From contig NZ_JADMLH010000006.1 of NCBI RefSeq assembly GCF_016464385.1, positions 310,001 through 374,000 on the forward strand: a stretch of DNA of 64,000 nucleotides. The letters are read 5' to 3'. Shown here in pieces: positions 1 to 8,619 of this stretch (its first letter is position 1; every line of letters begins with the position of its first letter). A program made the position numbers and the translations under genes. The DNA is from Nucisporomicrobium flavum (GTDB taxonomy: Bacteria > Actinomycetota > Actinomycetes > Mycobacteriales > Micromonosporaceae). The notes beneath the pieces were generated by a model. It was given only the letters and a program-made list of their open reading frames with translations. It was not told the origin of the DNA and did not search any database.

Positions 1-52
1 ACATGACGTCGTCCGGGTTGTCCTCCACCAGCAGGATCGGACCGTCGCTCAT
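1..52 (-). CDS. Response regulator, N-terminal fragment (runs off left edge)
   Basis: Only the first 17 codons are inside the window. They read MSDGPILLVEDNPDDVM, the beginning of a CheY-like receiver domain: the hydrophobic strand LLVED followed by an acidic pocket (E-D-N-P-D-D) of the kind seen in single-domain regulators of the Rcp1 type that partner PAS or phytochrome-like kinases. The ATG overlaps the stop of the upstream kinase gene in an ATGA arrangement, so the two are probably translationally coupled and form a two-component pair. The rest of the protein lies outside the window. Confidence 0.75.
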   Translation of the reverse strand, partial: MSDGPILLVEDNPDDVM

Positions 53-1239
53 CGGATCTCCCAGTCGGTCGGGGCGGGAACGAGGCTGAACCGGAACGTC
101 GCGCCGTCGCCGGGCCGGCTGTCGGCGGTGATCTGCCCGCCATGGCGCACGATGATGCGTTGCACGATGGCGAGGCCGATGCCGGTGCCCTCGTACTCGG
201 CGGTGGAGTGCAGCCGCTGGAAGGGGTCGAACAGCTTGTGCGCGTACCGCATGTCGAAGCCGGCTCCGTTGTCGGCCACGGTGAAGACGTCGACACCGTC
301 GCGGGCCTCGACAGCCAGGCGGATGACGGCGTCCGTACGGTTGGCGGTGAACTTCCAGGCGTTGCCCAGCAGGTTCTGCAGCACGAGCCGGACCAGATGC
401 GGATCCGCCTGGGCCACGAGGCCGTCGGCGATGCTGACGTCGACCGTCCGGTCCGGATCGCGGGCGCTCAGCTCGGCGATGACCTCCCGGGCCAGCGCGC
501 TGAGGTCGGTGGGTCGCCGGCTGAGCTCCGTACGGGTGGCCCGGGACAGGTCGAGCAGGTCGTCGATCATCTGCGCCATGCGGGCCGCGTTGGCCTGGAT
601 CCGTCCCAGATACTGCTGTCCCTGCTCGTCCAGAACCTCGGCGTAGTCCTCCAGCAGGACCTGGCTGAACCCTTCCAGGGAGCGCAGCGGCGCCCGGAGG
701 TCGTGCGACACCGAGTAGGCGAAGGCGTCCAGCTCCCGCGTGGAGGCCTCCAGTTCGGCCGTCCGCTCGCGGACCCGCTGCTCGAGCTCCGCGTTGAGCT
801 GGTGGACCTGCTCCTCGGCACGCTTGCGTTCGGTGATGTCGGTGGAGATCCCGCAGACGGCGTACGGCCGGCCGTCCTCGTCGACGAGGGGGAACTTGAC
901 GGTGATGTAGGTACGCTCGCCGTCGTCCCCGCGGGTCTGTTCCTCCATCTGCACCGGCACGCCCCGGGCGAAGGCCCGCAGATCGTTGGCCCGGAACGCG
1001 TCGGCGATGTCGGCGGGGAACAGGTCGTGGTCGGTCAGCCCCCTGATGTCCTCGCGCCGGACGTTGAACAGCCGTTCGTACTCGCGGTTGATCAGCAGGT
1101 ACCGGCCGTCGACGTCGCGCATGTAGATCACGGCCGACGTGTGGTCCAGCAGTGCCATCAGCTGCTCGTGCCCGACCGGCCGGAGCGCGGGCCGGCCGGC
1201 AGGACCGTCCGTGGTCTCGGCGCCGACCTCCGTACCCAT
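49..1239 (-). CDS. PAS-domain sensor histidine kinase
   Basis: About 396 residues, soluble, with no membrane segment. A PAS fold lies at about residues 25-135 (ending in ISTDITERK, the usual PAS/PAC end), then a short coiled coil (residues 140-170), a HisKA dimerisation domain with the phosphorylated His near residue 180 in SVSHDLRAPL, and a HATPase_c domain with N box NLLGNAWKF, G1 box DNGAGFD and G2 box GTGIGLAIV. The family autophosphorylates on His and passes phosphate to a receiver; the overlapping downstream regulator fragment is the likely partner. An ATG at 1239 is taken as start; a GTG one codon upstream is equally possible, with a GGGGG stretch ahead of both. The signal sensed by PAS is not evident. 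Confidence 0.9.
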   Translation of the reverse strand: MGTEVGAETTDGPAGRPALRPVGHEQLMALLDHTSAVIYMRDVDGRYLLINREYERLFNVRREDIRGLTDHDLFPADIADAFRANDLRAFARGVPVQMEEQTRGDDGERTYITVKFPLVDEDGRPYAVCGISTDITERKRAEEQVHQLNAELEQRVRERTAELEASTRELDAFAYSVSHDLRAPLRSLEGFSQVLLEDYAEVLDEQGQQYLGRIQANAARMAQMIDDLLDLSRATRTELSRRPTDLSALAREVIAELSARDPDRTVDVSIADGLVAQADPHLVRLVLQNLLGNAWKFTANRTDAVIRLAVEARDGVDVFTVADNGAGFDMRYAHKLFDPFQRLHSTAEYEGTGIGLAIVQRIIVRHGGQITADSRPGDGATFRFSLVPAPTDWEIR

Positions 1240-1316
1240 CACCGGCCCCCTGCCGCATCGCGACGGGCGCCATCGCCCCGCCTGCCTCCGGCTTTCCGCG
1301 GGAAAGGGCTCCGCCG

Positions 1317-2633
1317 TCAGGAGACCGGCAGCACCTCGACCGGCGCGGTCCTTCCCGTACGCGACCGTACACCGCCCGCTATGGTGCTGTTTGCCGTTTC
1401 CGCGCTTACCCCACGCCGCAGTGGTGCCAGCACGTGCTCGCGCCGGGCCCGGGTCAGCCGCTCCAGGAACGTCTCGGTCATCCCGGTGGTGCCCGAACGG
1501 TTCGACACCAGCGGCCGGTCCCCGATGCCTTCCGCGTCGCGCCGATGCTGCGGGTTGAACAGGAACCTCTTGCTCAGCATCAGGTGCGCCCCGGCGGCCC
1601 GGGCGTGCGCGGCCAGCAGCGCGTACCAGTCGACGAGCACGGGCTGGCGGCTGAGCAGTCTGCGGATCTCGGCCGGGCCGGCATCCGGGAGCGCCGCCAG
1701 GTCCACGCCCAGCGAGGCCGCCATCTGCTGCGGCAGGGTCGGTCGCGCCATCAGCGTCTCCAGAGCCTCCCGCTCGCGGGTCAGCAGCCCGGGGAACAGC
1801 CGGCGCACGTGCCGGTCGTAGTCGTCGAGGGCGATACCGAGCAGGAAGTCCCGTTTGAGGGCCTCCGGGTCCAGCGCACCGCTCGGCGGGATGTCCCCGG
1901 GCGTCCAGTGCACGGCGAACTGGCGGAACACGTCGAGGAAGTGCTCCGGCGGCATGCTGCGCTCCGGCGGCAGCGCCGCGAAGTCGACGAACATCTGACG
2001 CAGCGCCTGCAACAACACGACGGCGGTCCGTACCCGGGCCAGCGACTCCTCGGCACAGAACTGCGTCCCGGACGCGGTCAGCGGTTCGAGCAATTCGTTG
2101 ACCGCCAGCTCGATGGCCTCGCCCTTCTTGACCAGCGTGAAGAAGCGTTCCTCACCACCGCTGCCGGTGTACGTCCGGATCCGCCCGTCGCCGAACTCCC
2201 CCGGCAGCACCGCGAGGAGCTCCTCGCCGTGGCGGACCTCGATCGTCCCGACGTTCCACCGCACCAGCGAGGCGTAGCTGTCCCGGTGATCGTGCCCGGT
2301 GCCCGTACGGTCGGCCACGGCGGCGAAATACGCCCGGAACGGAGTCTCCTCCGCGCCGACCGTCAGGTCCTGGAACGCCACCTCCGGCGTCTCCTTACCG
2401 CCGGGCGTGCGCTCCTGGTAGTGCCGTGCCACCGAAGCGCCGATGAAACCGAGGTTCACCAGCATCTGCCGGGCCTCGGCGGGCGTCCACCGTCCGGGCA
2501 TGGGCAACTGCGGCAGGATCACGGACCGCACCGCCTCGCGCATCGCGCCGGGCGGCAGCTCGTCGCGCAGAATCGCCGAGTTCAACCGGGGCAGCTCCTC
2601 GAGCACCCAGGCCCCCACCTGTTGCAGAACCAT
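1317..2633 (-). CDS. Uncharacterised protein, possibly PrnB/DUF1864-like
   Basis: About 438 residues with no signal peptide or membrane segment, and coding-like third-position bias throughout. It is mostly helical in appearance, with a Trp/Arg-rich central part (RWNVGTIEVRHG) and a C-terminal part carrying SKRFLFNPQH. The length and general look recall the DUF1864/PrnB family, haem proteins related to indoleamine 2,3-dioxygenase, but I cannot confirm this by eye and no haem ligand is assigned. GTG at 2636 and ATG at 2633 are both possible starts, preceded by GAGAGG. It is transcribed toward the kinase gene and divergently from the response regulator at 2846. No function is claimed. Confidence 0.5.
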   Translation of the reverse strand: MVLQQVGAWVLEELPRLNSAILRDELPPGAMREAVRSVILPQLPMPGRWTPAEARQMLVNLGFIGASVARHYQERTPGGKETPEVAFQDLTVGAEETPFRAYFAAVADRTGTGHDHRDSYASLVRWNVGTIEVRHGEELLAVLPGEFGDGRIRTYTGSGGEERFFTLVKKGEAIELAVNELLEPLTASGTQFCAEESLARVRTAVVLLQALRQMFVDFAALPPERSMPPEHFLDVFRQFAVHWTPGDIPPSGALDPEALKRDFLLGIALDDYDRHVRRLFPGLLTREREALETLMARPTLPQQMAASLGVDLAALPDAGPAEIRRLLSRQPVLVDWYALLAAHARAAGAHLMLSKRFLFNPQHRRDAEGIGDRPLVSNRSGTTGMTETFLERLTRARREHVLAPLRRGVSAETANSTIAGGVRSRTGRTAPVEVLPVS

Positions 2634-2845
2634 CACCCGCTACCTCTCAGACCACTACCCGCCAGTCGGCACAGTCGATCCCGATCTGAGTGGTTTCCTC
2701 CGCAGCGGTCCGTACACCTGCCGGGACCAACGTCCCGACCTGGGCGCCGACGGTCCGCTCGAGGCGGCATCGCCGGCGCCGCACCGGCCGGCGGGTGAAC
2801 GCTGAGAAGGCCGGAACAAGAGCCCCGCCGAGAGAGGAGCCCGTC

Positions 2846-3241
2846 ATGACCACCATCCTCATCGCCGAGGACGACACTGACGTCCTGACGATGCTGTGCC
2901 GCGTCTTCACCCGGGCCGGGTTCACGGTCCTGGACGCCGCGGACGGGGACGTCGCGCTCGACCTGGCGCGCCGGTGGACGCCCGACGTCGTCCTCTCCGA
3001 TCTCGAAATGCCGCACCTCGACGGGCGGCAGCTGTGCCGCGCCATGCGCCGCGATCCGGTGCTGCGCGATGTCCCGGTGGCCCTCCTCAGCGGAGGCCTC
3101 GGCTCCGGCGACCCGGACGTGGCCGGCGAGGACGTGTGCGGCGTCTGGCTCAAGCCGTTCGACAACGCCGAGCTGGTCGCGGCGATGCGGAAACTCGCCG
3201 ACGCGGGTCACGGCCGGAAGGTCAGTCGCGGAACAGCTTGA
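2846..3241 (+). CDS. Single-domain response regulator (CheY-like)
   Basis: 131 residues, a lone receiver domain with no output domain. The acidic pair E-D-D follows the first strand (ILIAEDDTD), the phospho-acceptor Asp is in VLSDLEMP, the Ser/Thr switch is in ALLSGG, and the conserved Lys is in WLKPFDN. The start is fixed by the ribosome-binding site GAGAGGAGC just upstream; the longer open frame upstream is not needed. It is divergent from the gene at 1317-2633 and its end overlaps the convergent HXXEE gene by about 20 bases. Single-domain regulators act through partner proteins or phosphorelays; the partner here is unknown, the kinase at 49-1239 being a nearby candidate. Confidence 0.85.
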   Translation: MTTILIAEDDTDVLTMLCRVFTRAGFTVLDAADGDVALDLARRWTPDVVLSDLEMPHLDGRQLCRAMRRDPVLRDVPVALLSGGLGSGDPDVAGEDVCGVWLKPFDNAELVAAMRKLADAGHGRKVSRGTA

Positions 3242-3725
3242 ACATCAGCGCGTGCACACCCATGGCCAGCGGGATGCCGGCCGCCGCCACCGCGACCGCC
3301 GGGGCGTCGATCTCGCGGATGCCCTCGCGGGCCAGCTCCCGCCGGGCCCAGAGCCAGTAGGGCAGGACCATCGTGGGCGCCGTCACCGCCCCGCTCACGT
3401 ACCCCCGCGCGGCCGCGGTCATCCCCAGGTGCCCGAAGCCGTGCAGGCCGAAGCCCAGCAGCACACCCCGGAACAGCGGGGAGCGGCCCTCCGTGCGCAC
3501 CCCGGACGCCGCGGCAAGGGCTATCACCGCGCCCATCGTGGCTATCCCGGCCGTCACGTGCCGCTGCGAGACCCCGTCACGACGCAGCGCGGCGGGAATC
3601 GGCAGAGCCTGCGGCAGGCGCGGCAGCACCCGCCTGCTGCTGCGGCTCATCGTCCACAGTTCCTCGAGGTCGCTCACGGCCCAGGTGCCGAACAGCCCGA
3701 GCGCGATCTTCGTCGTCCGCTTCAT
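3222..3725 (-). CDS. HXXEE-type integral membrane protein
   Basis: 167 residues with about four hydrophobic segments. The family signature, normally His-x-x-Glu-Glu near the N-terminus, appears here as S-D-L-E-E after the first Trp, so the usual His is replaced by Ser. The later family motif (a helix with HGFGHLGM followed by a turn and VTAP) is present. The HXXEE family has no settled function. The gene is divergent from the TetR gene at 3845 and a 6-bp inverted repeat lies between them, which suggests that the TetR protein represses it, a common arrangement. The 3' end overlaps the response-regulator gene tail-to-tail. Confidence 0.65.
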   Translation of the reverse strand: MKRTTKIALGLFGTWAVSDLEELWTMSRSSRRVLPRLPQALPIPAALRRDGVSQRHVTAGIATMGAVIALAAASGVRTEGRSPLFRGVLLGFGLHGFGHLGMTAAARGYVSGAVTAPTMVLPYWLWARRELAREGIREIDAPAVAVAAAGIPLAMGVHALMFKLFRD

Positions 3726-3749
3726 CGTCGCCTCCTCGCCCTTGAGTTA

Positions 3750-3766
3750 CGCTACGAACGGTAGCG
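3750..3766. promoter_or_regulatory. Inverted repeat, probable TetR operator
   Basis: The sequence CGCTAC-GAACG-GTAGCG is a perfect 6-bp inverted repeat with a 5-bp spacer, in the 119-bp gap between the divergent HXXEE and TetR genes. It is flanked by TTA and AAA, extending the symmetry in part. Position, size and symmetry fit a TetR-family operator controlling both genes. Confidence 0.65.
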
Positions 3767-3844
3767 AAACCGGATCCGCCCCCGGCACGGCCGGAGCTCC
3801 CGTCCGGACGGGACCCTCGGCCCACGGAGAGGAAGAGCGGCGAC

Positions 3845-4486
3845 ATGAAAACAGCAGGGAGCGCCGGCGGACGCCCACGGGACGCCGGCGCCACCGCGAA
3901 GGTGCTCGCCGTCACCCAGCGGCTGCTCGACGAGCGGGGTGCTGCCGCGCTGCGCATCGACGACGTCGCCCGGGCGTCCGGGGTCGCCAAGACCACCATC
4001 TACCGGCGGTGGCCGTCGCTCACCGCCCTTATCGTCGCCGCGATGGAGGTGGCCCTCGGACCGCGGCCGCTGCCCGACACCGGCGACCCGGAGGCCGACC
4101 TGATGGCCCTGCTCGAGGTGGTGTTCGACTCGGTCGCCCGGGCCCCGTTCGCCCGCGCCCTCCCGCTGATCAGCGTCGAGCTGCTGCAGCAGCCGGAACT
4201 CGCCCGGCAGTACCGTACGCGGGTCATCGATCCGGCCCGTGACCACGGCATCCGGCTGGTACGGGCCGGCATCGCCCAGGGGTTGTTCCGCGCCGGCACC
4301 GACCCGGCGCTGGTGGTGGACACGGTGATCGCTCCGTTGATCTACCGCCCGGTCGTGCTGCACGAGCAGGTGTCACCGGCCCAGGCCCGGGCGATCGCCG
4401 AGCTGGTGCTGCGGTCCGTACGCGCCGGCTCGCTCGAAAGGACCAGACCCGTGATCGCTCCCGGCGGCGATGTGCCGGGCCCGTAG
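3845..4486 (+). CDS. TetR-family transcriptional repressor
   Basis: 213 residues. The N-terminal helix-turn-helix (about residues 15-65) has the typical form LRIDDVARASGVAKTTIYRRWPS. The C-terminal helical part (residues 80-200) resembles the C-terminal ligand-binding domain common in actinobacterial TetR proteins (D-P-A...VVDTVIAPLIYRPVV). The inverted repeat at 3750-3766 is the probable binding site, so autoregulation and control of the divergent membrane protein are likely. The start ATG follows GAGAGGAAGAG. The ligand is unknown. A small membrane protein gene follows 20 bases after the stop and may be co-transcribed. Confidence 0.88.
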   Translation: MKTAGSAGGRPRDAGATAKVLAVTQRLLDERGAAALRIDDVARASGVAKTTIYRRWPSLTALIVAAMEVALGPRPLPDTGDPEADLMALLEVVFDSVARAPFARALPLISVELLQQPELARQYRTRVIDPARDHGIRLVRAGIAQGLFRAGTDPALVVDTVIAPLIYRPVVLHEQVSPAQARAIAELVLRSVRAGSLERTRPVIAPGGDVPGP

Positions 4487-4506
4487 CCGCCCGTAGCGTC
4501 GCGGCC

Positions 4507-4794
4507 ATGACTGCGACAGCCGACGACGCCGATCGTTCGAAGACCCTGGCCATCAGCTCACTCGTGGTGGGCATCCTCTCCTTCGTCCCCGCGCCGGGCC
4601 CGCTGGCCGGGGTGCTGGCCGTCGTGCTCGGCCTGCTCTGCCCCACCGATCACACCGGCCGGCGGCCGGCGCAGGCCCGCGCCGGCATCGCCCTCGGCGC
4701 GACCAGTGTGCTGCTGCTGGCCGGCTTCTGCGTCGTCTACTTCGGCATCCTCGGGTACCCGTTGCCGCGTATCGAGCGCTACCACGGCGAATAG
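4507..4794 (+). CDS. Small DUF4190-like membrane protein
   Basis: 95 residues: a short polar N-terminus, a first hydrophobic segment with the Gly/Pro-rich pattern typical of DUF4190 (ISSLVVGILSFVP...GPLAGVLAVVLG), a polar loop with basic residues, and a second hydrophobic segment (IALGATSVLLLAGFCVVYFG). The family has no known biochemical role. It directly follows the TetR gene and ends a few bases before the convergent NarL regulator. Confidence 0.7.
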   Translation: MTATADDADRSKTLAISSLVVGILSFVPAPGPLAGVLAVVLGLLCPTDHTGRRPAQARAGIALGATSVLLLAGFCVVYFGILGYPLPRIERYHGE

Positions 4795-4802
4795 GCGGGC
4801 GC

Positions 4803-5468
4803 TCAGGACCTGCGCCGCAGCGGGACGATGCCCTCCTCGAAGGCATAGATCACCGCCTGCACCCGGTCGCGGAGCCCGAGCTTGGTGAGGATGCTGCCGA
4901 CGTGGGTCTTCACGGTGTGCTCGCTGAGGACCAGATCGGCGGCGATCTCGGCGTTGCTGCGCCCACCGGCCAGCGCGGCGAGCACCTCCACCTCGCGCGG
5001 GGTGAGGACATCCCCGGCGGGCCGCCCGGGTCGCGGGTCGAGGCGGACGAACTCGGCGAGCAGCCGCCGGGTGGCGCGCGGGGTCAGCAGCGCCTCCCCC
5101 GCCGCCACCACCCGCACCGCGTCGACCAGGGCGGCCCGCGGGGTGTCCTTGACCAGGAAACCGGAGGCGCCGGCCCGCAGCGAGTCGAGCACGTGCTCGT
5201 CGAGGTCGAAGGTCGTCAGCATGATGACCCTGGTGGCCGGGCTCCCGGCCACCACCTCGGCCGTGGCGCGGATGCCGTCGACGCGGGGCATGCGGATGTC
5301 CATCAGCACCACGTCGGCCCGGGTCCGGCGCGCCAGGCCGGCCACGCCCGTCCCGTCCGCGGCCTCGCCGACGACCTCGATGTCCGGCTGCGACTCGAGG
5401 ATCATGCGCAGCCCGGTACGGACCAGCTCCTCGTCGTCGACCAGCAGCACCCGGATGGCGTCGCTCAT
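4803..5468 (-). CDS. NarL/LuxR-family response regulator
   Basis: 221 residues. A receiver domain occupies residues 1-120 (VLLVDDEE, phospho-Asp in VLMDIRMP, Thr in MLTTFD, Lys in LVKDTP) and a LuxR-type helix-turn-helix lies at about 150-215 (LTPREVEVLAALAGGRSNAEIAADL, then SEHTVKTHVGSILTKLGL). The ATG at 5468 overlaps the stop of the kinase gene (ATGA), which decides against the much longer upstream open frame. Together with the kinase it forms a standard NarL-type two-component system. The target genes are not apparent. Confidence 0.93.
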   Translation of the reverse strand: MSDAIRVLLVDDEELVRTGLRMILESQPDIEVVGEAADGTGVAGLARRTRADVVLMDIRMPRVDGIRATAEVVAGSPATRVIMLTTFDLDEHVLDSLRAGASGFLVKDTPRAALVDAVRVVAAGEALLTPRATRRLLAEFVRLDPRPGRPAGDVLTPREVEVLAALAGGRSNAEIAADLVLSEHTVKTHVGSILTKLGLRDRVQAVIYAFEEGIVPLRRRS

Positions 5469-6589
5469 TCGTGGGCCTCCCCCGCCCCGAGACGCAGCGT
5501 CACCCGCCACGTCTCTCCGTCCCGTCCATGCTCCAGCCGGGCACCGACGGCGGCCGCCCGCTCGCGCATGCTCTGCAGCCCCTGGCCGGTGCTCCCGTCC
5601 GTACGGCCGCCGGCGCGGTTGGCGACCGTCACCACCGCCCCGCTCCCGTCCTCGCCGAGCTCGACGCTGACCGGCTCGCCCGGCGCGTGCTTGCGGGCGT
5701 TGGTCAGCGCCTCCTGGACGATGCGGTAGACCGCCACGCCGGCGGCGCCCGTGATCGGCGCCGGCAGCGACGACCGCCACGCGACCGTCATCCCGGCGGC
5801 CCGTACGGCGTCGATCAGGCCGGGCAGATCGTCGCTGGTCGGGGCGGGCCGCCGGGTCAGGTCGTCATCGGTCGCCCGGAGACCGCCCAGCATCGTCCGC
5901 AGCTCGGTCATCGTCTCCCGCCCCGTGGCGGCGATCCGCTCGAGGGTCTCGGGGCTGGGGTCGCCCGCCTCGGCGCGCGCGGCCGCACCCTCGGCCAGGA
6001 GTACCATCACGCCGACCGAGTGACCGAGCAGGTCGTGCATCTCCCGGGCGATCCGGTTGCGTTCCTCGGAAGCCGCCCGCGCCGTTTCCGCGCGCCGCTG
6101 TGCCCGCTCGGCGGCGATGCGTTCCTCGTACTGGCGCAGCTCGCCGAGGCGCGACCGGGTCAAGGCGCCCGCCAGCCAGGCGACCCCGGCGGCCAGGGCG
6201 ACGTTGAGCCACTCGTACGGGTCCGGCTCGGCGGCGCGGGAGAGCAGGACGACCGGCGTCCCCAGCAGGGCGAGAGCCAGCAGAACGTACGACTGGACGC
6301 GGGTGCCGTACGCGGCGATCGCATGCAGGGCGACGAGCGGCCCGATCGGCACCAGCGGGCTGGGCCACCCGATCCACCCGTACGCGACGGCGCTCGGCGC
6401 GATGAGAACGTTGGCGAGCAAGGGGTTCTGCCGGCGCAGCACCAGGGGCAGCGTCTGACCGGCGGCCGCCACGTACGCCCACCCGGTGCGCGGTTCCGCC
6501 GCGCTCAGCGGGAGCAGCGTGAGACCGAAGGCGACCACGGCGAGCAGCCCGTCGACGACGAGCGGCCGCCGCGCCCAGGACAGCTGCAT
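5465..6589 (-). CDS. NarL-type membrane sensor histidine kinase
   Basis: 374 residues from the ATG at 6589, which is chosen because GGAGAGGAGC precedes it by six bases; the open frame continues upstream without such a site. Several N-terminal membrane helices (about residues 8-150) are followed by a HisKA_3 domain with the phosphorylated His in RNRIAREMHDLLGHSVG and a HATPase_c domain ending in GQGLQSMRERAAAVG. The ligand-sensing part has no large extracellular loop, so it probably senses within or near the membrane. It is coupled to the response regulator and divergent from the endonuclease gene, with a 73-bp promoter region between them. Confidence 0.92.
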   Translation of the reverse strand: MQLSWARRPLVVDGLLAVVAFGLTLLPLSAAEPRTGWAYVAAAGQTLPLVLRRQNPLLANVLIAPSAVAYGWIGWPSPLVPIGPLVALHAIAAYGTRVQSYVLLALALLGTPVVLLSRAAEPDPYEWLNVALAAGVAWLAGALTRSRLGELRQYEERIAAERAQRRAETARAASEERNRIAREMHDLLGHSVGVMVLLAEGAAARAEAGDPSPETLERIAATGRETMTELRTMLGGLRATDDDLTRRPAPTSDDLPGLIDAVRAAGMTVAWRSSLPAPITGAAGVAVYRIVQEALTNARKHAPGEPVSVELGEDGSGAVVTVANRAGGRTDGSTGQGLQSMRERAAAVGARLEHGRDGETWRVTLRLGAGEAHE

Positions 6590-6662
6590 CGTGCTCCTCT
6601 CCGGCGTTGTATGACGAAGCTGGTATGCCCGCGCCGGCAACCCTTGCTCCCATACTGTGCTC

Positions 6663-7832
6663 ATGCCCGGATCCTCGTCACACCGGCGCGCCATGGCGCT
6701 CACGATGCCCGCCCTGCTCGGACTGGTCGCGCTGCTGCTCACGCTGGTCCGCGGCCCGGCCGGGATGCAGCCGGTGGCCGCCACGACGCTGACCGTCGCG
6801 CAGGCGATCAGCGGTCAGAGCGGCACCGGTACCGTACGCGGCTACGTCGTCGGCCAGCCGACCGCCACGAGCACGGTGCTCTTCAGCGGCTTCACCGCCG
6901 ACACCGCGCTGGCCATCGCCGACAGCGCCGGCGAGCGGGACACCGCCAGGATGCTGTACGTCCAGGTCACCAGCGCGTACCGGGCGAGCTTCGGCCTGCA
7001 GAGCAACCCGGGCCGGGTCGGCGCGGTGCTCACGGTGACCGGGTCGCTCGCGGCGTACTTCTCCCATCCGGGTCTCAAGTCGCCGACCGCGATGACCTTC
7101 GGGACGGGCAGCCCCACGCCCACTCCCACACCGACCGGTTCCACCGACGCCTACTACGCGGCGGCGGCCGGCAAGTCCGGGGTGAGCCTGAAGAGCGCCC
7201 TGCACGGGATCATCTCCAGCGGGGTGACCACCCTGTCCTACGACGCGGTGTGGAACGCGCTCAAGGTCACCGACCAGGACCCGGCGAACCCGTCGAACGT
7301 GATCCTCGTGTATTCCGGGATCAGCCGGTCCAAGACCCTCAACGGCGGCGACCAGGGCGACTGGAACCGCGAGCACGTCTGGGCCAAGTCGCACGGCGAC
7401 TTCGGCACGAGCAACGGCCCCGGCACGGACCTGCACCACCTGCGCCCGGAGGACGTCCACGTCAACAGCGAGCGTGACAACAAGGACTTCGACGCCGGCG
7501 GTACGGCGGTCGCCGACGCGCCGGGCAACCGTACGGACTCCGACTCATGGGAGCCGCGCGCCGCGGTGCGGGGCGACGTGGCCCGCATGATCTTCTACAT
7601 GGCGGTCCGCTACGAGGGTGGCGACGGCTACCCCGACCTCGAGATCGACGACGCCACCAGCGGCGGTACGGCGCCCCGCCTGGGCCGCCTCTCGGTCCTG
7701 CTGCAGTGGAGCGCCCAGGACCCGCCGGACGCCTTCGAGAAGCGGCGCAACGACACGATCTACGGCACGTACCAGCACAACCGGAACCCGTTCGTCGACC
7801 ACCCGGAGTGGGCCGCCTCGGTCTTCGGCTAG
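6663..7832 (+). CDS. Secreted endonuclease I family protein with N-terminal OB-like domain
   Basis: About 389 residues. A signal-peptide-like N-terminus (hydrophobic core ALTMPALLGLVALLLTLV, then small residues) is followed by an OB-fold-like domain (about 45-140, ISGQSGTGTVRGYVVGQPT), a Thr/Pro linker (PTPTPTPTG), and an endonuclease I domain with the family core NREHVWAKSHG and TDLHHLRP. Endonuclease I enzymes cut DNA and RNA non-specifically outside the cell or in the periplasm using a metal ion. ATG at 6663 or GTG at 6657 can serve as start. The 3' end overlaps the antisense frame of the aquaporin gene by nearly 290 bases, which is unusual. Confidence 0.85.
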   Translation: MPGSSSHRRAMALTMPALLGLVALLLTLVRGPAGMQPVAATTLTVAQAISGQSGTGTVRGYVVGQPTATSTVLFSGFTADTALAIADSAGERDTARMLYVQVTSAYRASFGLQSNPGRVGAVLTVTGSLAAYFSHPGLKSPTAMTFGTGSPTPTPTPTGSTDAYYAAAAGKSGVSLKSALHGIISSGVTTLSYDAVWNALKVTDQDPANPSNVILVYSGISRSKTLNGGDQGDWNREHVWAKSHGDFGTSNGPGTDLHHLRPEDVHVNSERDNKDFDAGGTAVADAPGNRTDSDSWEPRAAVRGDVARMIFYMAVRYEGGDGYPDLEIDDATSGGTAPRLGRLSVLLQWSAQDPPDAFEKRRNDTIYGTYQHNRNPFVDHPEWAASVFG

Positions 7833-8549
7833 GAGCTTCGACGCGAGGACGCCGGCGAGCACCCCACCGGCGATCGGCGCGATCACGTAGACGGCGAGCA
7901 GGCGGAGCTCACCGGAGAACAGGGCCGGGCCGAGCTGCCGCGCGGGGTTGGCGGACCCGCCGGTCAGCGTGCCCAGCACCGCACCCTGCAGCCCGAACAG
8001 GCCGCCCACGATCCAGATCAGCGGCCAGGCCGGCCGGCGGACCGGCGCGCCGCACAGCACCGCGACGATCACCGCCAGCGTCACCGCCTCGGCCACGGCG
8101 ACAGCCGTTCCGGACCAGCCCGGCCCCGGCTGCACGACCGCCCACCGCACCGCCGGCCCGGACACCGCGGGACCCCAGACGAACCTGGTGAGCGCGGCGG
8201 CGGCGAGCGAACCGGCTCCCTGGGCCGCCAGATAGGGCAACACCCGCCGGCCCGGCACGCTGCCGTACGCGAAGAGCCCGAGGGTGATCGCCGGGTTCAT
8301 GTGGGCACCGCTGAAGCGTCCCGGCGCGGAGGTCGCGAACCCGACGATGACCAGGCCGACCAGCGCGGACACGACGACCACCCGGAGGCGTAGCTCGGTG
8401 GCCGTGGCGCCGGGCGCCATCGTGCCGATCCCCCACCGCACGAGCGAGAAGACGACCGTCATGAACGCCGTCGTCAGCACGAGCTCGACCATCGCGGCGA
8501 GCCCGTCCGCCCTCGTCGGCCGCCATCCCGCCCGCCATCCCACGCCCAT
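7545..8549 (-). CDS. Aquaporin / MIP-family channel with unusual C-terminal tail
   Basis: About 334 residues if the open frame is followed to its stop. The first 240 or so form a complete MIP channel: six hydrophobic segments and two half-helix motifs, NPA in SGAHMNPAITLG and NPA in GGSANPARQLGPAL. The family conducts water or small neutral solutes such as glycerol. The last 90 residues (from about LLAEDRGG) have no MIP similarity, are Arg/Val-rich and lie entirely antisense to the end of the endonuclease gene. They are probably a run-on caused by loss of the original stop or by a frameshift. An ATG at 8549 or GTG at 8555 starts the gene. Confidence 0.8.
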   Translation of the reverse strand: MGVGWRAGWRPTRADGLAAMVELVLTTAFMTVVFSLVRWGIGTMAPGATATELRLRVVVVSALVGLVIVGFATSAPGRFSGAHMNPAITLGLFAYGSVPGRRVLPYLAAQGAGSLAAAALTRFVWGPAVSGPAVRWAVVQPGPGWSGTAVAVAEAVTLAVIVAVLCGAPVRRPAWPLIWIVGGLFGLQGAVLGTLTGGSANPARQLGPALFSGELRLLAVYVIAPIAGGVLAGVLASKLLAEDRGGPLRVVDERVPVVLVRAVDRVVAPLLEGVRRVLGAPLQQDREAAQAGRRTAAGGVVDLEVGVAVATLVADRHVEDHAGHVAPHRGARLP

Positions 8550-8619
8550 GATCACGAGTCTCGCGAGAGATCGATCCGGCGGGCAGGGTCGAAGGCCCCC
8601 TCCCCGGCGGACGATGTCC

